Origin: Saccharofermentans sp.
GTDB taxonomy: Bacteria > Bacillota_A > Clostridia > Saccharofermentanales > Saccharofermentanaceae
DNA length: 64,000 bases
Assembly (NCBI GenBank): GCA_024695565.1
Contig: JAILHX010000079.1
Span: 1 to 64,000, forward strand
Reading direction: 5' to 3'
Every line of letters begins with the position of its first letter. Positions within the stretch are counted from its first letter, which is position 1. Below the pieces are notes generated by a model. The model was not told the origin of the DNA. It saw only the letters and a list, made by a program, of their open reading frames with translations, and did not search any database. Below, piece after piece: positions 1 through 10,300 of the stretch. The position numbers and the translations under genes were made by a program.

Positions 1-1439
1 ACTTTGAGTTCTACTTCCGATACCGCAAGATCATCCTTGTGAGCTGCAATCAACGGCTTGATACACTCATTAAGGAATGTATCAACCTGCTCAGGACATC
101 TGCCGATGTAAAGCTTAGGATCTCTGAGTTTGATAAGTTCATCCAAAGTCATGCCGAATTTAGGATCAGTTGCGATCCTCTCTAAGAGATCATTAGGCTT
201 ACCTTCCTGCTTGACAACAGCACCTGCCTGCATGGAGAGCTGGCGGATCTCCTCGTGGAGTTCCTGACGGTTGCCGCCCTTCTTTGTTGCTTCCATCATG
301 ATGTTCTCAGTCATCATGAACGGGAGCTCGTCAAGAACGTGCTTCTCGATCATCTTGGGATAAACAACGAGACCGGAAACAACGTTGGCATAAATTCCGA
401 GGATAGCGTCAACAGCAAGGAATGCCTCAGGAACTGAGATCCTCTTGTTTGCAGAGTCATCGAGCGTCCTCTCGAACCACTGCTCAGAAGATGTCATTGC
501 AGGATTAAGAACGTCTGCAATTACATATCTGGAAAGAGATGCTATTCTCTCGGATCTCATAGGATTTCTCTTATAAGCCATGGCAGAAGATCCGATCTGG
601 TTCTTCTCAAAGGGCTCTTCGATCTCCTTCAAGTGCTGAAGGAGTCTGATATCGTTAGAGAACTTGTGAGCGCTTTGCGCGATGGCCGCAAGTGCGGAAA
701 GAACTGTGTAGTCGATCTTCCTGGAATAAGTCTGACCTGATACATAGTAGGATTCTTTAAATCCCATCTTCTCGCAGATCTTCTTATCGAGTTCAACGCA
801 CTTGGCGTGGTCTCCGTCGAAGAGATCGTAGAAAGATGCCTGAGTGCCTGTTGTACCCTTGCATCCAAGAAGCTTAAGTGATGCGATCGCATTCTCGACA
901 GTCTCAAGATCGAATGCAAGATCCTGAAGCCAGAGTGTTGCTCTCTTACCTACTGTAACGAGCTGGGCAGGCTGGAAGTGAGTAAATCCGAGCGTAGGCA
1001 TAGCCTTGTATTCGTCAGCAAAATCAGCAAGCTTAGCGATAACAACAACAAGTCTCTTCTTGATAAGCTCTAAAGCTTCTCTCATGATGATGATATCTGT
1101 GTTGTCACCGACATAGCATGATGTAGCACCAAGGTGGATGATCCTGTCAGCACCTGAACCTGCTACCTGCTTGCCGTAAGAATGAACATGAGCCATTACG
1201 TCATGACGGCGGATCTTCTCCTCCGCAGCAGCATCCTCATAATCGATATCATCCTTGTGAGCCTTGAGATCAGCGATCTGCTCATCAGTAATATCAAGGC
1301 CTAATTCTTTCTCAGATTCTGCTAATGCTATCCAAAGAAGTCTCCAGGTACGGAACTTCTTATCAGGTGAGAAGATGTACTGCATCTCACGGCTGGCATA
1401 GCGGGAGTTAAGCGGGCTCTCGTATGTATCTTTGCTCAT
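1..1439 (-). CDS. purB: Adenylosuccinate lyase (PurB), C-terminus cut by window edge
   Basis: Cytosolic fumarase/aspartase-superfamily enzyme of purine synthesis. It cleaves SAICAR to AICAR and adenylosuccinate to AMP, releasing fumarate each time. About 479 residues are visible, reading in frame off the left edge. The N-terminus reads MSKDTYESPLNSRYAS, and the superfamily signature loop is present as SSAMAYKRNPM, with an upstream GATSCYVGDNTD block and a TGTQASF block. Length is consistent with the 470-480-residue bacterial type, so little is missing. The ATG lies 2 nt beyond the stop of the upstream aminotransferase, so the two form an operon. The identification is secure; only the last residues are unseen. 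Confidence 0.96.
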   Translation of the reverse strand, partial: MSKDTYESPLNSRYASREMQYIFSPDKKFRTWRLLWIALAESEKELGLDITDEQIADLKAHKDDIDYEDAAAEEKIRRHDVMAHVHSYGKQVAGSGADRIIHLGATSCYVGDNTDIIIMREALELIKKRLVVVIAKLADFADEYKAMPTLGFTHFQPAQLVTVGKRATLWLQDLAFDLETVENAIASLKLLGCKGTTGTQASFYDLFDGDHAKCVELDKKICEKMGFKESYYVSGQTYSRKIDYTVLSALAAIAQSAHKFSNDIRLLQHLKEIEEPFEKNQIGSSAMAYKRNPMRSERIASLSRYVIADVLNPAMTSSEQWFERTLDDSANKRISVPEAFLAVDAILGIYANVVSGLVVYPKMIEKHVLDELPFMMTENIMMEATKKGGNRQELHEEIRQLSMQAGAVVKQEGKPNDLLERIATDPKFGMTLDELIKLRDPKLYIGRCPEQVDTFLNECIKPLIAAHKDDLAVSEVELK

Positions 1440-1441
1440 TA

Positions 1442-2731
1442 TTAAAGATCCTCCAACAATTTATCCACTGCTGTGATTTTAGCACAGATCGAGAGGATTC
1501 TGACGGCTTTCTCGATATCTTCTACCTCAGGAAAAGAAGGAGCAAGTCTGATGTTGGAATCAAGAGGGTCCTTGCCGTAAGGGAAGCTTGCACCTGCAGG
1601 TGTCAAAGCAACGCCGGCATCCTTGCACATTGAAACGACCTTTGTTGCAGTTCCTGGCATAGCATAGAAGCTTACGAAGTAACCGCCCTTAGGTTCAGTC
1701 CAGCGCCAGAGGCCGCTGTCTGTTCCGAGTTCTTCCTTAAGAACATTAATGCATGTCTCAAACTTCGGGCGAAGGATCTCAGCATGCTTCATCATGTGGG
1801 CATAAACCGCCTCACTATCAGGAAGGAATCTGGCATGAGCCAGCTGGTTTACCTTGTTTGTGCAGATAGCCTGGGCATTGAGGAACTTCTTAGCCCAAGT
1901 CACATTGTCCTTATTAGCTGCGAAGCAGGAGATTCCGCCGCCTGCAAATGTGATCTTGGAAGATGAAGCGAACTCATAGACTCTGTTAGCGTGTCCGTAT
2001 GACTCACAAAGAGAGAGCATATCAGGGAGCTTGCCCCATTCGCTTCTGTCAGAAGAAAGATGGTGAACAACATAAGCATTATCCCAGAAGATCCTGAAAT
2101 CAGGAGCAGCTGTCTCCATCCTGGCAAGTCTGTCGCAGACTTCTGCTGAGTAGACGACACCATCAGGATTGCTGTAGCAAGGAACACACCAGATACCCTT
2201 AACGGATTCATCCTTAACGAGTTCTTCAACAATGTCCATATCAGGACCGTTCTCAGTCATTGGAACTGTAACAAGCTCAAAGCCCATTGTCTCCGTTACT
2301 CTGAAGTGTCTGTCATAACCCGGAGCCGGGCAGAGCCACTTCTTTCCTTCTACCTGAGACCAGGGCTTAGGTGAATCAACCTCACCGAAGACCATTGCGC
2401 GCATGATCGCATCGTACATCTGATTCAAAGATGAGGAATTACCCATGAAGATATTGTCCTTATCGGTTCCCAGGATATCAGCAAAGATCTGTCTGATCTC
2501 CTCGATTCCGGGAGCGATACCATAGTTTCTTGTATCTTCGTTCTTGGAAGTCTTAAAGCCGTCCTTGAGTGTATCGTAAATATCGTTAGAGAGGTCAAGC
2601 TGCTTGGGAGACGGTTTTCCGCGTGTCATATCGAGCGTAAGATTAAGTGCCTTGCACTTCTCATAGCGTTCAACCAACTCACTTCTTAATGATGCGAGTT
2701 CCTCTTTTGTCATCTCACGGTAACCCTTCAT
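1442..2731 (-). CDS. PLP-dependent aminotransferase, PF12897 (aspartate aminotransferase type Ic-like)
   Basis: A 429-aa fold-type I aminotransferase. The sequence resembles the PF12897 group annotated as aspartate aminotransferase or MocR-like aminotransferase domain, including the type Ic aspartate aminotransferases of Actinobacteria. Visible landmarks are GNSSSLNQMYDAI (about 97-109), DNAY (217-220) and the likely Schiff-base lysine in SSSKITFAGGG (K259). No DNA-binding domain is fused. The start follows an AAGGAAGG Shine-Dalgarno about 10 nt upstream; an internal ATG (MTKEE) is less well placed. The gene precedes purB by 2 nt. Aspartate is the amino donor for the adenylosuccinate and SAICAR steps, which fits co-expression. 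Substrate is inferred from the family only. Confidence 0.85.
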   Translation of the reverse strand: MKGYREMTKEELASLRSELVERYEKCKALNLTLDMTRGKPSPKQLDLSNDIYDTLKDGFKTSKNEDTRNYGIAPGIEEIRQIFADILGTDKDNIFMGNSSSLNQMYDAIMRAMVFGEVDSPKPWSQVEGKKWLCPAPGYDRHFRVTETMGFELVTVPMTENGPDMDIVEELVKDESVKGIWCVPCYSNPDGVVYSAEVCDRLARMETAAPDFRIFWDNAYVVHHLSSDRSEWGKLPDMLSLCESYGHANRVYEFASSSKITFAGGGISCFAANKDNVTWAKKFLNAQAICTNKVNQLAHARFLPDSEAVYAHMMKHAEILRPKFETCINVLKEELGTDSGLWRWTEPKGGYFVSFYAMPGTATKVVSMCKDAGVALTPAGASFPYGKDPLDSNIRLAPSFPEVEDIEKAVRILSICAKITAVDKLLEDL

Positions 2732-2831
2732 GATGGCCGACCTTCCTTAAAATGAAATTTTGCAAATTCAATCTTGCATTTTTGGGATCGAGGTATCCCC
2801 CTCAAAACCTCAACAATTATAGTCTATTAAG

Positions 2832-2860
2832 TTATTAAAGCAATAAATAAAACTTGTCAA
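2832..2860 (-). promoter_or_regulatory. Sigma-A-type promoter of the aminotransferase-purB operon
   Basis: On the minus strand a perfect TTGACA (2855-2860) is followed after 17 nt by TAATAA (2832-2837). It lies about 100 nt upstream of the aminotransferase start. Two dyads lie immediately upstream: an imperfect AAAATGGCATTT (2860-2871) and a perfect GAAAATGCATTTTC (2879-2892), about 20 bp centre to centre. They could be operator sites for a purine or amino-acid regulator. Confidence 0.65.
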
Positions 2861-2916
2861 AATGGCATTTCGCGGCTCCGAAAATGCATTTTCAGATAAA
2901 TTCGGCACTTTGCACA

Positions 2917-3294
2917 TCAAAAAGGAACTATTTGGACTCCCAGTATATTACCCTGCTCATCATGAGTTACTCTTATCACCTCGAAGATCAGGTTCCTGTC
3001 ATACAACTGCTCCTCTGCGACAAAGTATTCTGCTGTTCTCATGACCTTGTTTCTTTTCGAGTGGATAACAGATTCGACAGAATCCGGATATGGTCCTAAG
3101 TTAAGTCTCGTTCTTACCTCAAAGATGTATATCTCTTGATCTTTCTCGGCTATTACATCTATCTCACCCACGTTATGTACAGCATAATTTCTGGTAAGGA
3201 TGGTAAAGCCCTGTGCTTCCAGCATCTTAACGGCAGCGTCTTCACCACGCCTGCCGATCATCTGTCTGAACTGTTTATAGTTACCGGATATCAT
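2917..3294 (-). CDS. yraN: YraN/UPF0102 family nuclease-like protein
   Basis: About 125 residues, the usual length for UPF0102. These are small proteins with a Holliday-junction-resolvase-like (PD-(D/E)XK) fold and no firmly established role. The family pattern is clear: GRRGEDAAVKMLEAQGF, then RNYAVHNVGEIDVIA, then IYIFEVRTR, where the lysine usual in the EVK motif is arginine. An upstream in-frame ATG would give 134 aa, but the Shine-Dalgarno AAAGGAG sits just ahead of the ATG at 3294 (MISGNYKQF), which is therefore chosen. It is divergent from the GGDEF/EAL gene across about 110 nt. Function is not assigned beyond the family. Confidence 0.85.
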   Translation of the reverse strand: MISGNYKQFRQMIGRRGEDAAVKMLEAQGFTILTRNYAVHNVGEIDVIAEKDQEIYIFEVRTRLNLGPYPDSVESVIHSKRNKVMRTAEYFVAEEQLYDRNLIFEVIRVTHDEQGNILGVQIVPF

Positions 3295-3405
3295 GTTTTC
3301 TCCTTTGCTTTCATATCTCAAAAATCTCTGTTATATTATTAATTCTGTTGTTTTATATATTTTAGTGTCTTAAAATTACAATCAATGAAACTTAAGGGTT
3401 AGGGT

Positions 3406-5061
3406 ATGGCTTCCGGAGTTCCTGACATTGTTGGTTTTTTTTATACTCTCGACGAATGTGTCGATTGTAACTTCAACGAGCAGTTCGCTAAGTATGCGGA
3501 TTATCTGTCGATTGCAAAAATAGAAGACACCGTTTACATCAACAACAAACCCGTATCCAAAAATACCGATTACGTTTCCGACAACGTCGGCACCGAGTAT
3601 TTTGAAGTAACTCTCGGAAACGAAGAGTCCGTTATTACGGTTATCAGATTCACATACAAGCAGTTCCCGCCCCAGCCTACGCCTGAACAGAAGAGTCTTG
3701 TCACATTATTCAAGAACAGCGTTGCCGGTCTTATCGCAGTTAAGCGTTTGAGCATCCAGTATGCATATCTATACAACTACGATATTGAGTTTGGCATGCC
3801 GAACATGAATTATCTCTTCTCAAAGTTCGAAGACATGATGCGTGACGGTATTGCCACCAAGTATTCAGTTGCATTCATTAACATCAAGCAGGTCAACATT
3901 CTCAATAAGTATTTCGGTTCCCGTTTTGCAGGAAGCGCCATCAAGGTATTTGCTTCAAAACTCAACACCTTCCCTAACAAGGACAAGGGCGAATTTGCAG
4001 TTCATGTCGGCGGAGACAACTTCGTAGTAGTTCTGACCACTCCCCGACTTCCTGAATTTGAGAGATTTATCTCCTCTGTTCCGGTTACTCTCACATACAG
4101 CAGCGACAAGTTCGAACACATCTTCAACTGCAGAGCAGGCATCACGACGATCAAGCCCAGCCACAGGATCGGCAATCAGATCATGGGCGAATGTTCGCTT
4201 GCCTTTGCTTATTCAAGGCAGAACAACATTGATATTGTTTACTACTCCGAAGAGATCAACGAGAAGAACAACAACAATACCGAGACTCTGACAAAGGCCC
4301 TCAACGATAACAAGTTCCTGATCTATTACCAGCCCGTTATCAATCTTGAGAACGGACCTACGATGTGCGCAGCCGAAGCTCTCGCACGCTGGCCTCAGGA
4401 CGGTAAGATCCTTGCACCTCATGAGTTCATAACACTCGCTACAGACTCAGGCATCGTTACAAAGATCGACTTCTTCGTTCTTGAGAACGTCTGCCGCAAT
4501 ATCAAGTCATGGCAGTCACAGGGACTTAATGTTGTTCCTATCTCAGTTAACTTCTCAGGCAAAAACCTGATCAACTCTTCTATTGCCGATGACATTCTCG
4601 AAGTCATCGACAGATATAACGTTGACCACAAGCTGATCGGCATTGAATTCTCGGAACCTGATTTCACGCAGAGAATGCCCATTCTTAAGGCAGTTACCCA
4701 CACACTGTCACAAGCAGGCATTATCGTCACTCTGGATAAATTCAGTACCGGCCAGTCAACGCTTACGATCCTTCATGATATGGATGCCAGCTACGTTAAG
4801 ATCGATTCCAACAGATTCAACCCTGATGATCCGAAAGGCCGTATCATCGCAAACGAGATGATCAATCTCGCAGGCAATCTGGGTTACAAAGTCATATGTG
4901 AAGGCGTTGAATCACAGAGACAGTGCGACGATCTCGTCTCATGCGGCTGTTATCTCTTCCAGTCTTTCTTCTATGACAAGCCCCTCTCAGAGAGGTTCTT
5001 CTTAGACAGGCTCCAAAATCCTGTATACGAGCTCGAACCCGAACCCGAGGAACAGGAATAA
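3406..5061 (+). CDS. Degenerate GGDEF-EAL protein (cyclic-di-GMP family, catalysis doubtful)
   Basis: 551 aa. An unassigned N-terminal region (1-115) is followed by a GGDEF-like domain whose signature is GGDNF (about 201-205) and a C-terminal EAL domain (about 305-540). The EAL domain keeps EAL (323-325), SVNFS, the IEFSE glutamate, KID (464-466), EGVE and the late glutamine before DKP. However, the canonical DDFGTG metal-binding loop reads LDKFSTG (442-448), so the second metal aspartate is lysine. The cyclase site is also degenerate. It is probably a cyclic-di-GMP-binding effector or a GTP/c-di-GMP sensor rather than an active phosphodiesterase (inference). No membrane segment is seen. Its stop codon abuts the stop of the convergent SGNH gene. 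Confidence 0.85.
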   Translation: MASGVPDIVGFFYTLDECVDCNFNEQFAKYADYLSIAKIEDTVYINNKPVSKNTDYVSDNVGTEYFEVTLGNEESVITVIRFTYKQFPPQPTPEQKSLVTLFKNSVAGLIAVKRLSIQYAYLYNYDIEFGMPNMNYLFSKFEDMMRDGIATKYSVAFINIKQVNILNKYFGSRFAGSAIKVFASKLNTFPNKDKGEFAVHVGGDNFVVVLTTPRLPEFERFISSVPVTLTYSSDKFEHIFNCRAGITTIKPSHRIGNQIMGECSLAFAYSRQNNIDIVYYSEEINEKNNNNTETLTKALNDNKFLIYYQPVINLENGPTMCAAEALARWPQDGKILAPHEFITLATDSGIVTKIDFFVLENVCRNIKSWQSQGLNVVPISVNFSGKNLINSSIADDILEVIDRYNVDHKLIGIEFSEPDFTQRMPILKAVTHTLSQAGIIVTLDKFSTGQSTLTILHDMDASYVKIDSNRFNPDDPKGRIIANEMINLAGNLGYKVICEGVESQRQCDDLVSCGCYLFQSFFYDKPLSERFFLDRLQNPVYELEPEPEEQE

Positions 5062-6027
5062 TCAATTGTTCAGAGCGTTAATTATAGTGTCTGCTATATA
5101 ATGCATTCCTTTATCGCCGGGATGCAGTTCCACACCTTCGTGTTCAACAATATGTTCCTGTCCGTCTGAATCGTAAACGACTGCATTCTCACCGCACCGG
5201 TATTCGGGGTCATCCTTGATCTCATCCAGCGATAAGAATGTAACGCCTGTTCTTGCTGCTACAGCCTCTTTGATCTGCGATTTTGAATCTTTATCCCAAA
5301 AGTCATCTATAATCAGGATCCTCGCATTCGGGGCATTGAGCTTCACGTATTCTATAAGAGATTCAAAATCAGATTCAAACGTGCTCATATTGGTTACGTT
5401 CTCACTTAGCTGTATCGTAACAAGATCAAGTTCTGCGCTCAAATACGGATCAATGATGCTGTAGGTCTCCGCCCTGTCATAAGACTGGAACTCCCACTGG
5501 CTGTAATTAACAGCATAGCTTCCGACTTCACCATAAGTCTGCCTAAGATAGTCAGTTACAAGATGATAGTAATCATTCTCGGGTCTTGAAGCAGCCATGC
5601 CGCTATTAGTCCACCAATAATCAGATTCCCTGTGAATCGTTATACTGTTTCCTATCGCAAGATAATTGAATGCTATCTCAGAATACGAGACTCTGCCATG
5701 ATGTTCATCTACTTCCTGCTTAAGGTCTTCGACCTGGCTCTCAAGTTCACTTTGAATCTGATTCAATTCATCATTCTGTCTGTTCAGTTCATCGTTTTGT
5801 GAATTCAGGGCATCGTTGGCATCCTGCAGATCTTCTATCTGATCTTCCCGGTCGTCTATAATGTCATTCAGAGTGTCATTTTGGCCTGTAAGATCATCCA
5901 TCTGTTCTCTGTGGCTGTTCTCACGGATTACTAACATGATTGCCGCTGCCAAAGAGATTCCCAGTATCAGCACCGCGCTTACTATGATAACCGGTATTAT
6001 CTTTCTGCTTTCCTTCTTATCCATCAT
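5062..6027 (-). CDS. Membrane-anchored coiled-coil SGNH-hydrolase-like protein
   Basis: 321 aa. A single N-terminal transmembrane helix (about 10-34) is followed by a long Asn/Asp/Gln-rich coiled coil (about 40-110) and an extracytoplasmic domain with SGNH features. Block I is AIGNSIT (nucleophile Ser), a block-III-like QLSEN follows, and a C-terminal HPGDKGMHYIAD supplies the catalytic His. This suggests an esterase or acetylhydrolase acting on cell-wall or secreted carbohydrate, held away from the membrane by the coiled coil (inference). Two adjacent ATGs (6027, 6024) follow AGGTGA; the second has better spacing. The gene is divergent from the aminotransferase and ends back to back with the EAL gene with no spacer. 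Confidence 0.75.
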   Translation of the reverse strand: MMDKKESRKIIPVIIVSAVLILGISLAAAIMLVIRENSHREQMDDLTGQNDTLNDIIDDREDQIEDLQDANDALNSQNDELNRQNDELNQIQSELESQVEDLKQEVDEHHGRVSYSEIAFNYLAIGNSITIHRESDYWWTNSGMAASRPENDYYHLVTDYLRQTYGEVGSYAVNYSQWEFQSYDRAETYSIIDPYLSAELDLVTIQLSENVTNMSTFESDFESLIEYVKLNAPNARILIIDDFWDKDSKSQIKEAVAARTGVTFLSLDEIKDDPEYRCGENAVVYDSDGQEHIVEHEGVELHPGDKGMHYIADTIINALNN

Positions 6028-6119
6028 TCACCTGATTATTTCCGCAACGATATAAAGATTATTATAATACCCCAAATGTGCTATTATTATTCGTATTCTA
6101 AATCAAAGAAGGTACTACT

Positions 6120-7310
6120 ATGATTTCCAAGAAGATGATCAAGGCGCTTGAGGGCGGTTCCGAGATCCGCAAGATGTTTGAGGAAGGCGGAAGACTCAAG
6201 GCTATTTACGGTGCAGATAACGTTTATGACTTTTCTATCGGCAACCCCGACTTAGAGCCTCCGAAGGAAGTTTTCGACGCCCTTAAGGAATTGGCTGAAA
6301 ATCCCACACCCGGAATGCACGGCTATATGCCCAATGCAGGTTATCCTTCAACAAGGACTATCGTTGCAGAGAAGCGCGGCAAGGAAGCAGGCATGGAGAT
6401 CGGTCCTGATGCAGTCTGCATGACCGTCGGAGCAGCTTCTGCCATGAACGACGTGCTTCACTCCATTCTTGATGACGGAGACGAAGTAATACTGCTCGCT
6501 CCCTACTTCATGGAGTACAACAACTATGTCGCTAACCACAACGGCAAGATCGTTATCGTACAGACAGACGAGACATTCATGCCCGTTATCGCCGATATTG
6601 AGAAGGCTATCACAGAAAAGACAAAGGCGATCATATTCAATTCACCTAACAACCCTTCCGGCGTAGTCTACCCCGCCGAGCTCCTTACCGCGCTTAACGA
6701 TATGCTCAAGAAGCAGGATCACACGATCTATGTGATCAGCGATGAGCCCTATATCGACCTGGCATACGACGGTGCTACCGTTCCCTGCGCGCTCAACTAC
6801 ATAGACAATCTCATCATCTGCTTCTCATGGAGTAAGTCACTCTCACTTCCCGGCGAGAGAATCGGATATACTCTCGTATCACCTAAGTGCGCTGACTTTG
6901 CCGAGCTTACAGGTGCAATCGTTCTTTCTAACAGAACTCTCGGAAGCGTAAACGCTCCTGCTATATGGCAGAAGGTCATCGAGAAGTCCATTAACGCCAA
7001 GGTTGACGTCGCTAACTATGAGAACCGCCGTAACCTCCTCTATTCCAACATCGTTGATGCAGGATTTGACGCAGTTAAGCCTAACGGAGCTCTTTATATC
7101 TTCATGAACACTCCAAAGGGCCTTGCTGACGACGAGTTCGCCGCGATCTGCGCAAAGCACAATCTCCTTCTCGTTAAGGGTTCCAGCTTCGCTCGTCCCG
7201 GTTACTGCAGACTTGCTTTCTGCGTATCTGAGACTTCCATCAGGAATTCGAGAAAGGCTTTCTTTGCTATCGCAGAGGAACTCGGCATCAGCCACAAAGC
7301 AGAACTGTAA
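6120..7310 (+). CDS. Class I/II PLP-dependent aminotransferase (AspB-like)
   Basis: 396 aa, typical of class I aminotransferases of the AspB/COG0436 group. The motifs are SIGNPDLEPP, HGYMPNAGYPSTR, NSPNNPSG (174-181), SDEPY, and SWSKSLSLPGERIGY with the PLP lysine at K239. It exchanges an amino group between an amino acid and a 2-oxoacid; specificity cannot be read from sequence. The ATG follows AAAGAAGG about 8 nt upstream. The gene is apparently monocistronic, with a divergent SGNH gene upstream and a hairpin downstream between it and the convergent surface-protein gene. Confidence 0.9.
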   Translation: MISKKMIKALEGGSEIRKMFEEGGRLKAIYGADNVYDFSIGNPDLEPPKEVFDALKELAENPTPGMHGYMPNAGYPSTRTIVAEKRGKEAGMEIGPDAVCMTVGAASAMNDVLHSILDDGDEVILLAPYFMEYNNYVANHNGKIVIVQTDETFMPVIADIEKAITEKTKAIIFNSPNNPSGVVYPAELLTALNDMLKKQDHTIYVISDEPYIDLAYDGATVPCALNYIDNLIICFSWSKSLSLPGERIGYTLVSPKCADFAELTGAIVLSNRTLGSVNAPAIWQKVIEKSINAKVDVANYENRRNLLYSNIVDAGFDAVKPNGALYIFMNTPKGLADDEFAAICAKHNLLLVKGSSFARPGYCRLAFCVSETSIRNSRKAFFAIAEELGISHKAEL

Positions 7311-7330
7311 TTGCCATATAATTGAAGGAT

Positions 7331-7364
7331 CAGAGGGCGGTCTTCAGATTTGGAGGCAGCCCTC
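7331..7364. terminator. Hairpin between convergent genes
   Basis: Stem AGAGGGC/GCCCTCT with a 20-nt interior, followed by the T-rich TCTTTC on the plus strand. It sits between the aminotransferase stop and the stop of the minus-strand surface-protein gene. A modest terminator, possibly used from both sides. Confidence 0.5.
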
Positions 7365-7369
7365 TTCTT

Positions 7370-10300
7370 TCATCCTCTCTTAATCCTTCTTCTCCTGACC
7401 TCAAATACGATCACAAGACCTGCGCTGCCCAAAGCGATAAACGCTGTACCAAGCCATACAATATCGTTATTGGCCACGTCTCCCAATGTCGGAACGGTAG
7501 TTACCTCAAGGCTCTGATCCTTGTTATCGGGCTCTTCATGAGAAAGAACGATAATGTCCTCCGACTGGGAGTTCTGCTCAGTCTCTTCATCTGTAGCTTT
7601 GTCATAGATGTTCTCATAAACTACTACGACATCTCCTTCATTAAGATCTGTTGCCCTGAAATTAATTGAAACCTCTACGGTACCGCTCTCTTCCTCAGGT
7701 ACGAATTCCTGAAGCGATACTACCTCCCTGCCGCCGTTCGTTACGCTGGTCCCGTCTTCTAAATTAAGCGTTGCTCTTGCATAGTAGACTTCTCCGGGCA
7801 CCAGTCCTTCATAGCTTACGTTATCCACGATAGTAACCGTAGATTCGCTTAAGAAGGTCTTATATCCGAAGCTTGTTTCCGCATATGTCGTACACGAAGG
7901 GCGTCCTAAAGTCTGGTCCAGATCGTCTATATCTTCATGAACTGCAATATCCTTATCACTGTCTTCTGCCCTTAATCTTTCAAATACGACAAGTTCAACA
8001 TCTTCAAGCGTTACCTTAACACCGGTAAATGAGACTGTTACTGTGCCGGAAGATGTTTCAGCTTCAAAAAACAATTCTTCCACATAAGTATTTCCTTCTT
8101 CATCCTCGTAGATCTTACCCGTGGACTTATCCATAAGTGTCCCCGTAACGACATATGTATCACCGGGCACTAAACCTTCGTAACTGACTTCATCATTAAT
8201 ACCAACGGTATCTGACAGAGCCAGTACGCTTGTTCCTGTCTCGGAATCACTTGCGGAAGTTGATATCGATGGTGCCAGTATCGTTATGGTCTGGTCTTCG
8301 TCTTCGAGATCTTCATGCACTGCAATAGTCTTGCCCCTGAAGGTCATGGTCTCAAAGCAGACTATATCCACAGAGTCCCTGCCTTCTGCAAATGCGTTCT
8401 CAAAAAGGTACACACTGTCTATAACAAACGGCACTTCAACAACCCCGCTGGAATCAGTTGCGTAGAATTCCACTTCAACTTCATAAGGATCGCCTTCCAT
8501 GTCAGTTATCAGATCACCTGTAGTCTTATCTACCAGGGTTCCTGTAACTTCATATACGTAGCCGGCAACAAGATCCTCGTAACAGACATAATCAGTTATC
8601 TCAACGTTCCTGCCGCACCAGATATCGTGTGATGAATCAGTGCTTGTAAGTTCTGTGCGGATATCAGGCGTAACGTCTATTCTGTTATAGACAGATACTT
8701 CAATTACCCTGTTATCGTCTTCTCCTGTGATAAGAATGGTTCTGGAAGGCCCTTCTGTACCGTCATCCCAAACCGGAGAATAGATGGGCTTTGTATCTTC
8801 ATCAATCCTGTACCAGCCTTCAGGCAGACGGGTAAAGTCAAGGTAACCGCTGCTGTCAGTAACACCGTAGTTTATCCTCGTGCTCTGCCAGTCGGGCGTA
8901 TCAGCCTTGCCGCCGTAATAAACTTCAAAACCGACTGAATCAACGTATCCGTCTTCAGAGGTCTTGGTAACTGCAATAGCTGTCTCTCCTCTGTCGTTTG
9001 TTACATTAACTGTTAACAGCTCTTCTCCTATGGTGATCTTCTTATACCACTTACCGTCATTGCCGTCTTCGAACCCTTCAGGGATCTTATATGTGTATTC
9101 ATCTGATGTCGCACCATAGTATCTCGAAGGAACGATCTCAGCTATCACATATTCGCCGGAAGGAAGTGTGAATTCAGAGAGCCTGCTTGAGCTTCCGGTC
9201 TCCCACATGACTATTCCGTCTGTACCGGACTTGCCTCTTGCGAGGAGGATTGTTTTCGAATCATTCCAGAGCTCGAAATCAAATCCGTCACGGGTATCAT
9301 CGTCATCAGATATGAACTTAACGGCCTTGATACTTCCCGCAGACATATTGTTCTCGGCACTGAACGAATAGGTATTAAGATACTCAACTGTATCCGTAGT
9401 AAACGTATATGAATACGTCGTATCGCCTAGCTTAGTCCAGCCTTCCGTATCGTTGGACACCGGGTAATCCATAGTGTTTCCGTCAACGCACTTAAAAGGT
9501 TCGGGTCTGTTAAATGTCTCTGTTAATGTATAAGTCGTTCCGTACTTTAGAGGGAACGAATAAGAATCCCATAATCTGTCATAGGCATCGTACCAGTTCC
9601 AGCCGCCATATGTGTATTTGAATGTTGCAACAGTTGTTGATCCTTCCTGAACAGTGATAACAGTAGATGTGATATCAAGACCTGTTGTCGTCGACTTGGA
9701 CAAGGACAGCGAGCTGGCATCACTGAACTGCGAATAACTGTTAGCGATAACGACTGCTTCAGATCCGTATCTGTAAGAATACGAATAATCGGTATCTGAA
9801 TACATGACGGCACCGTCAGATCGGACGATCCAATACTCAAGAACGCCTGTACTGCCGTTAAGCCCGGAAAGTCTTACTGTAACCATATAGACATTAGGAT
9901 CGGTAAACTGATAGTAATCAGGTACAGTGCCGCCTGAATCTGCAAGACTCATGAAATTTCCGTTGGGAAGCGTCATTCCCGTAGGACAGGATGTCTCAAG
10001 GACGTAGAACGTTGTCTCATATATCTGCGACTGCAGGTCTGATACCGGGATCTGCATCATCTGCCAGTAGTAATCGCCCCCGCTTAAGCCATAGTAATCA
10101 GCATAGATACCGTTGCCGTCATCATCTCTTAATTCACCTATCTTGGCGGTAAGAGAAGGATCGCTGTAGAAAGAGAATACTGCTCCCTGATAACTGTTGC
10201 CTGAAGTGTCAGTCTTATCCAGATAGAAGCCTACATAAGGTGTATCGAACGGCTCAACTGCCTTAAGTCCCATAAAGCCTGTAAAGCTTCCTTTTCCTGC

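Noticed and set aside
2740..2830. Riboswitch in the leader of the aminotransferase-purB operon
   Set aside because: Small hairpins (GGGAT/ATCCC) are present, but the conserved core of a purine or other known riboswitch is not visible.
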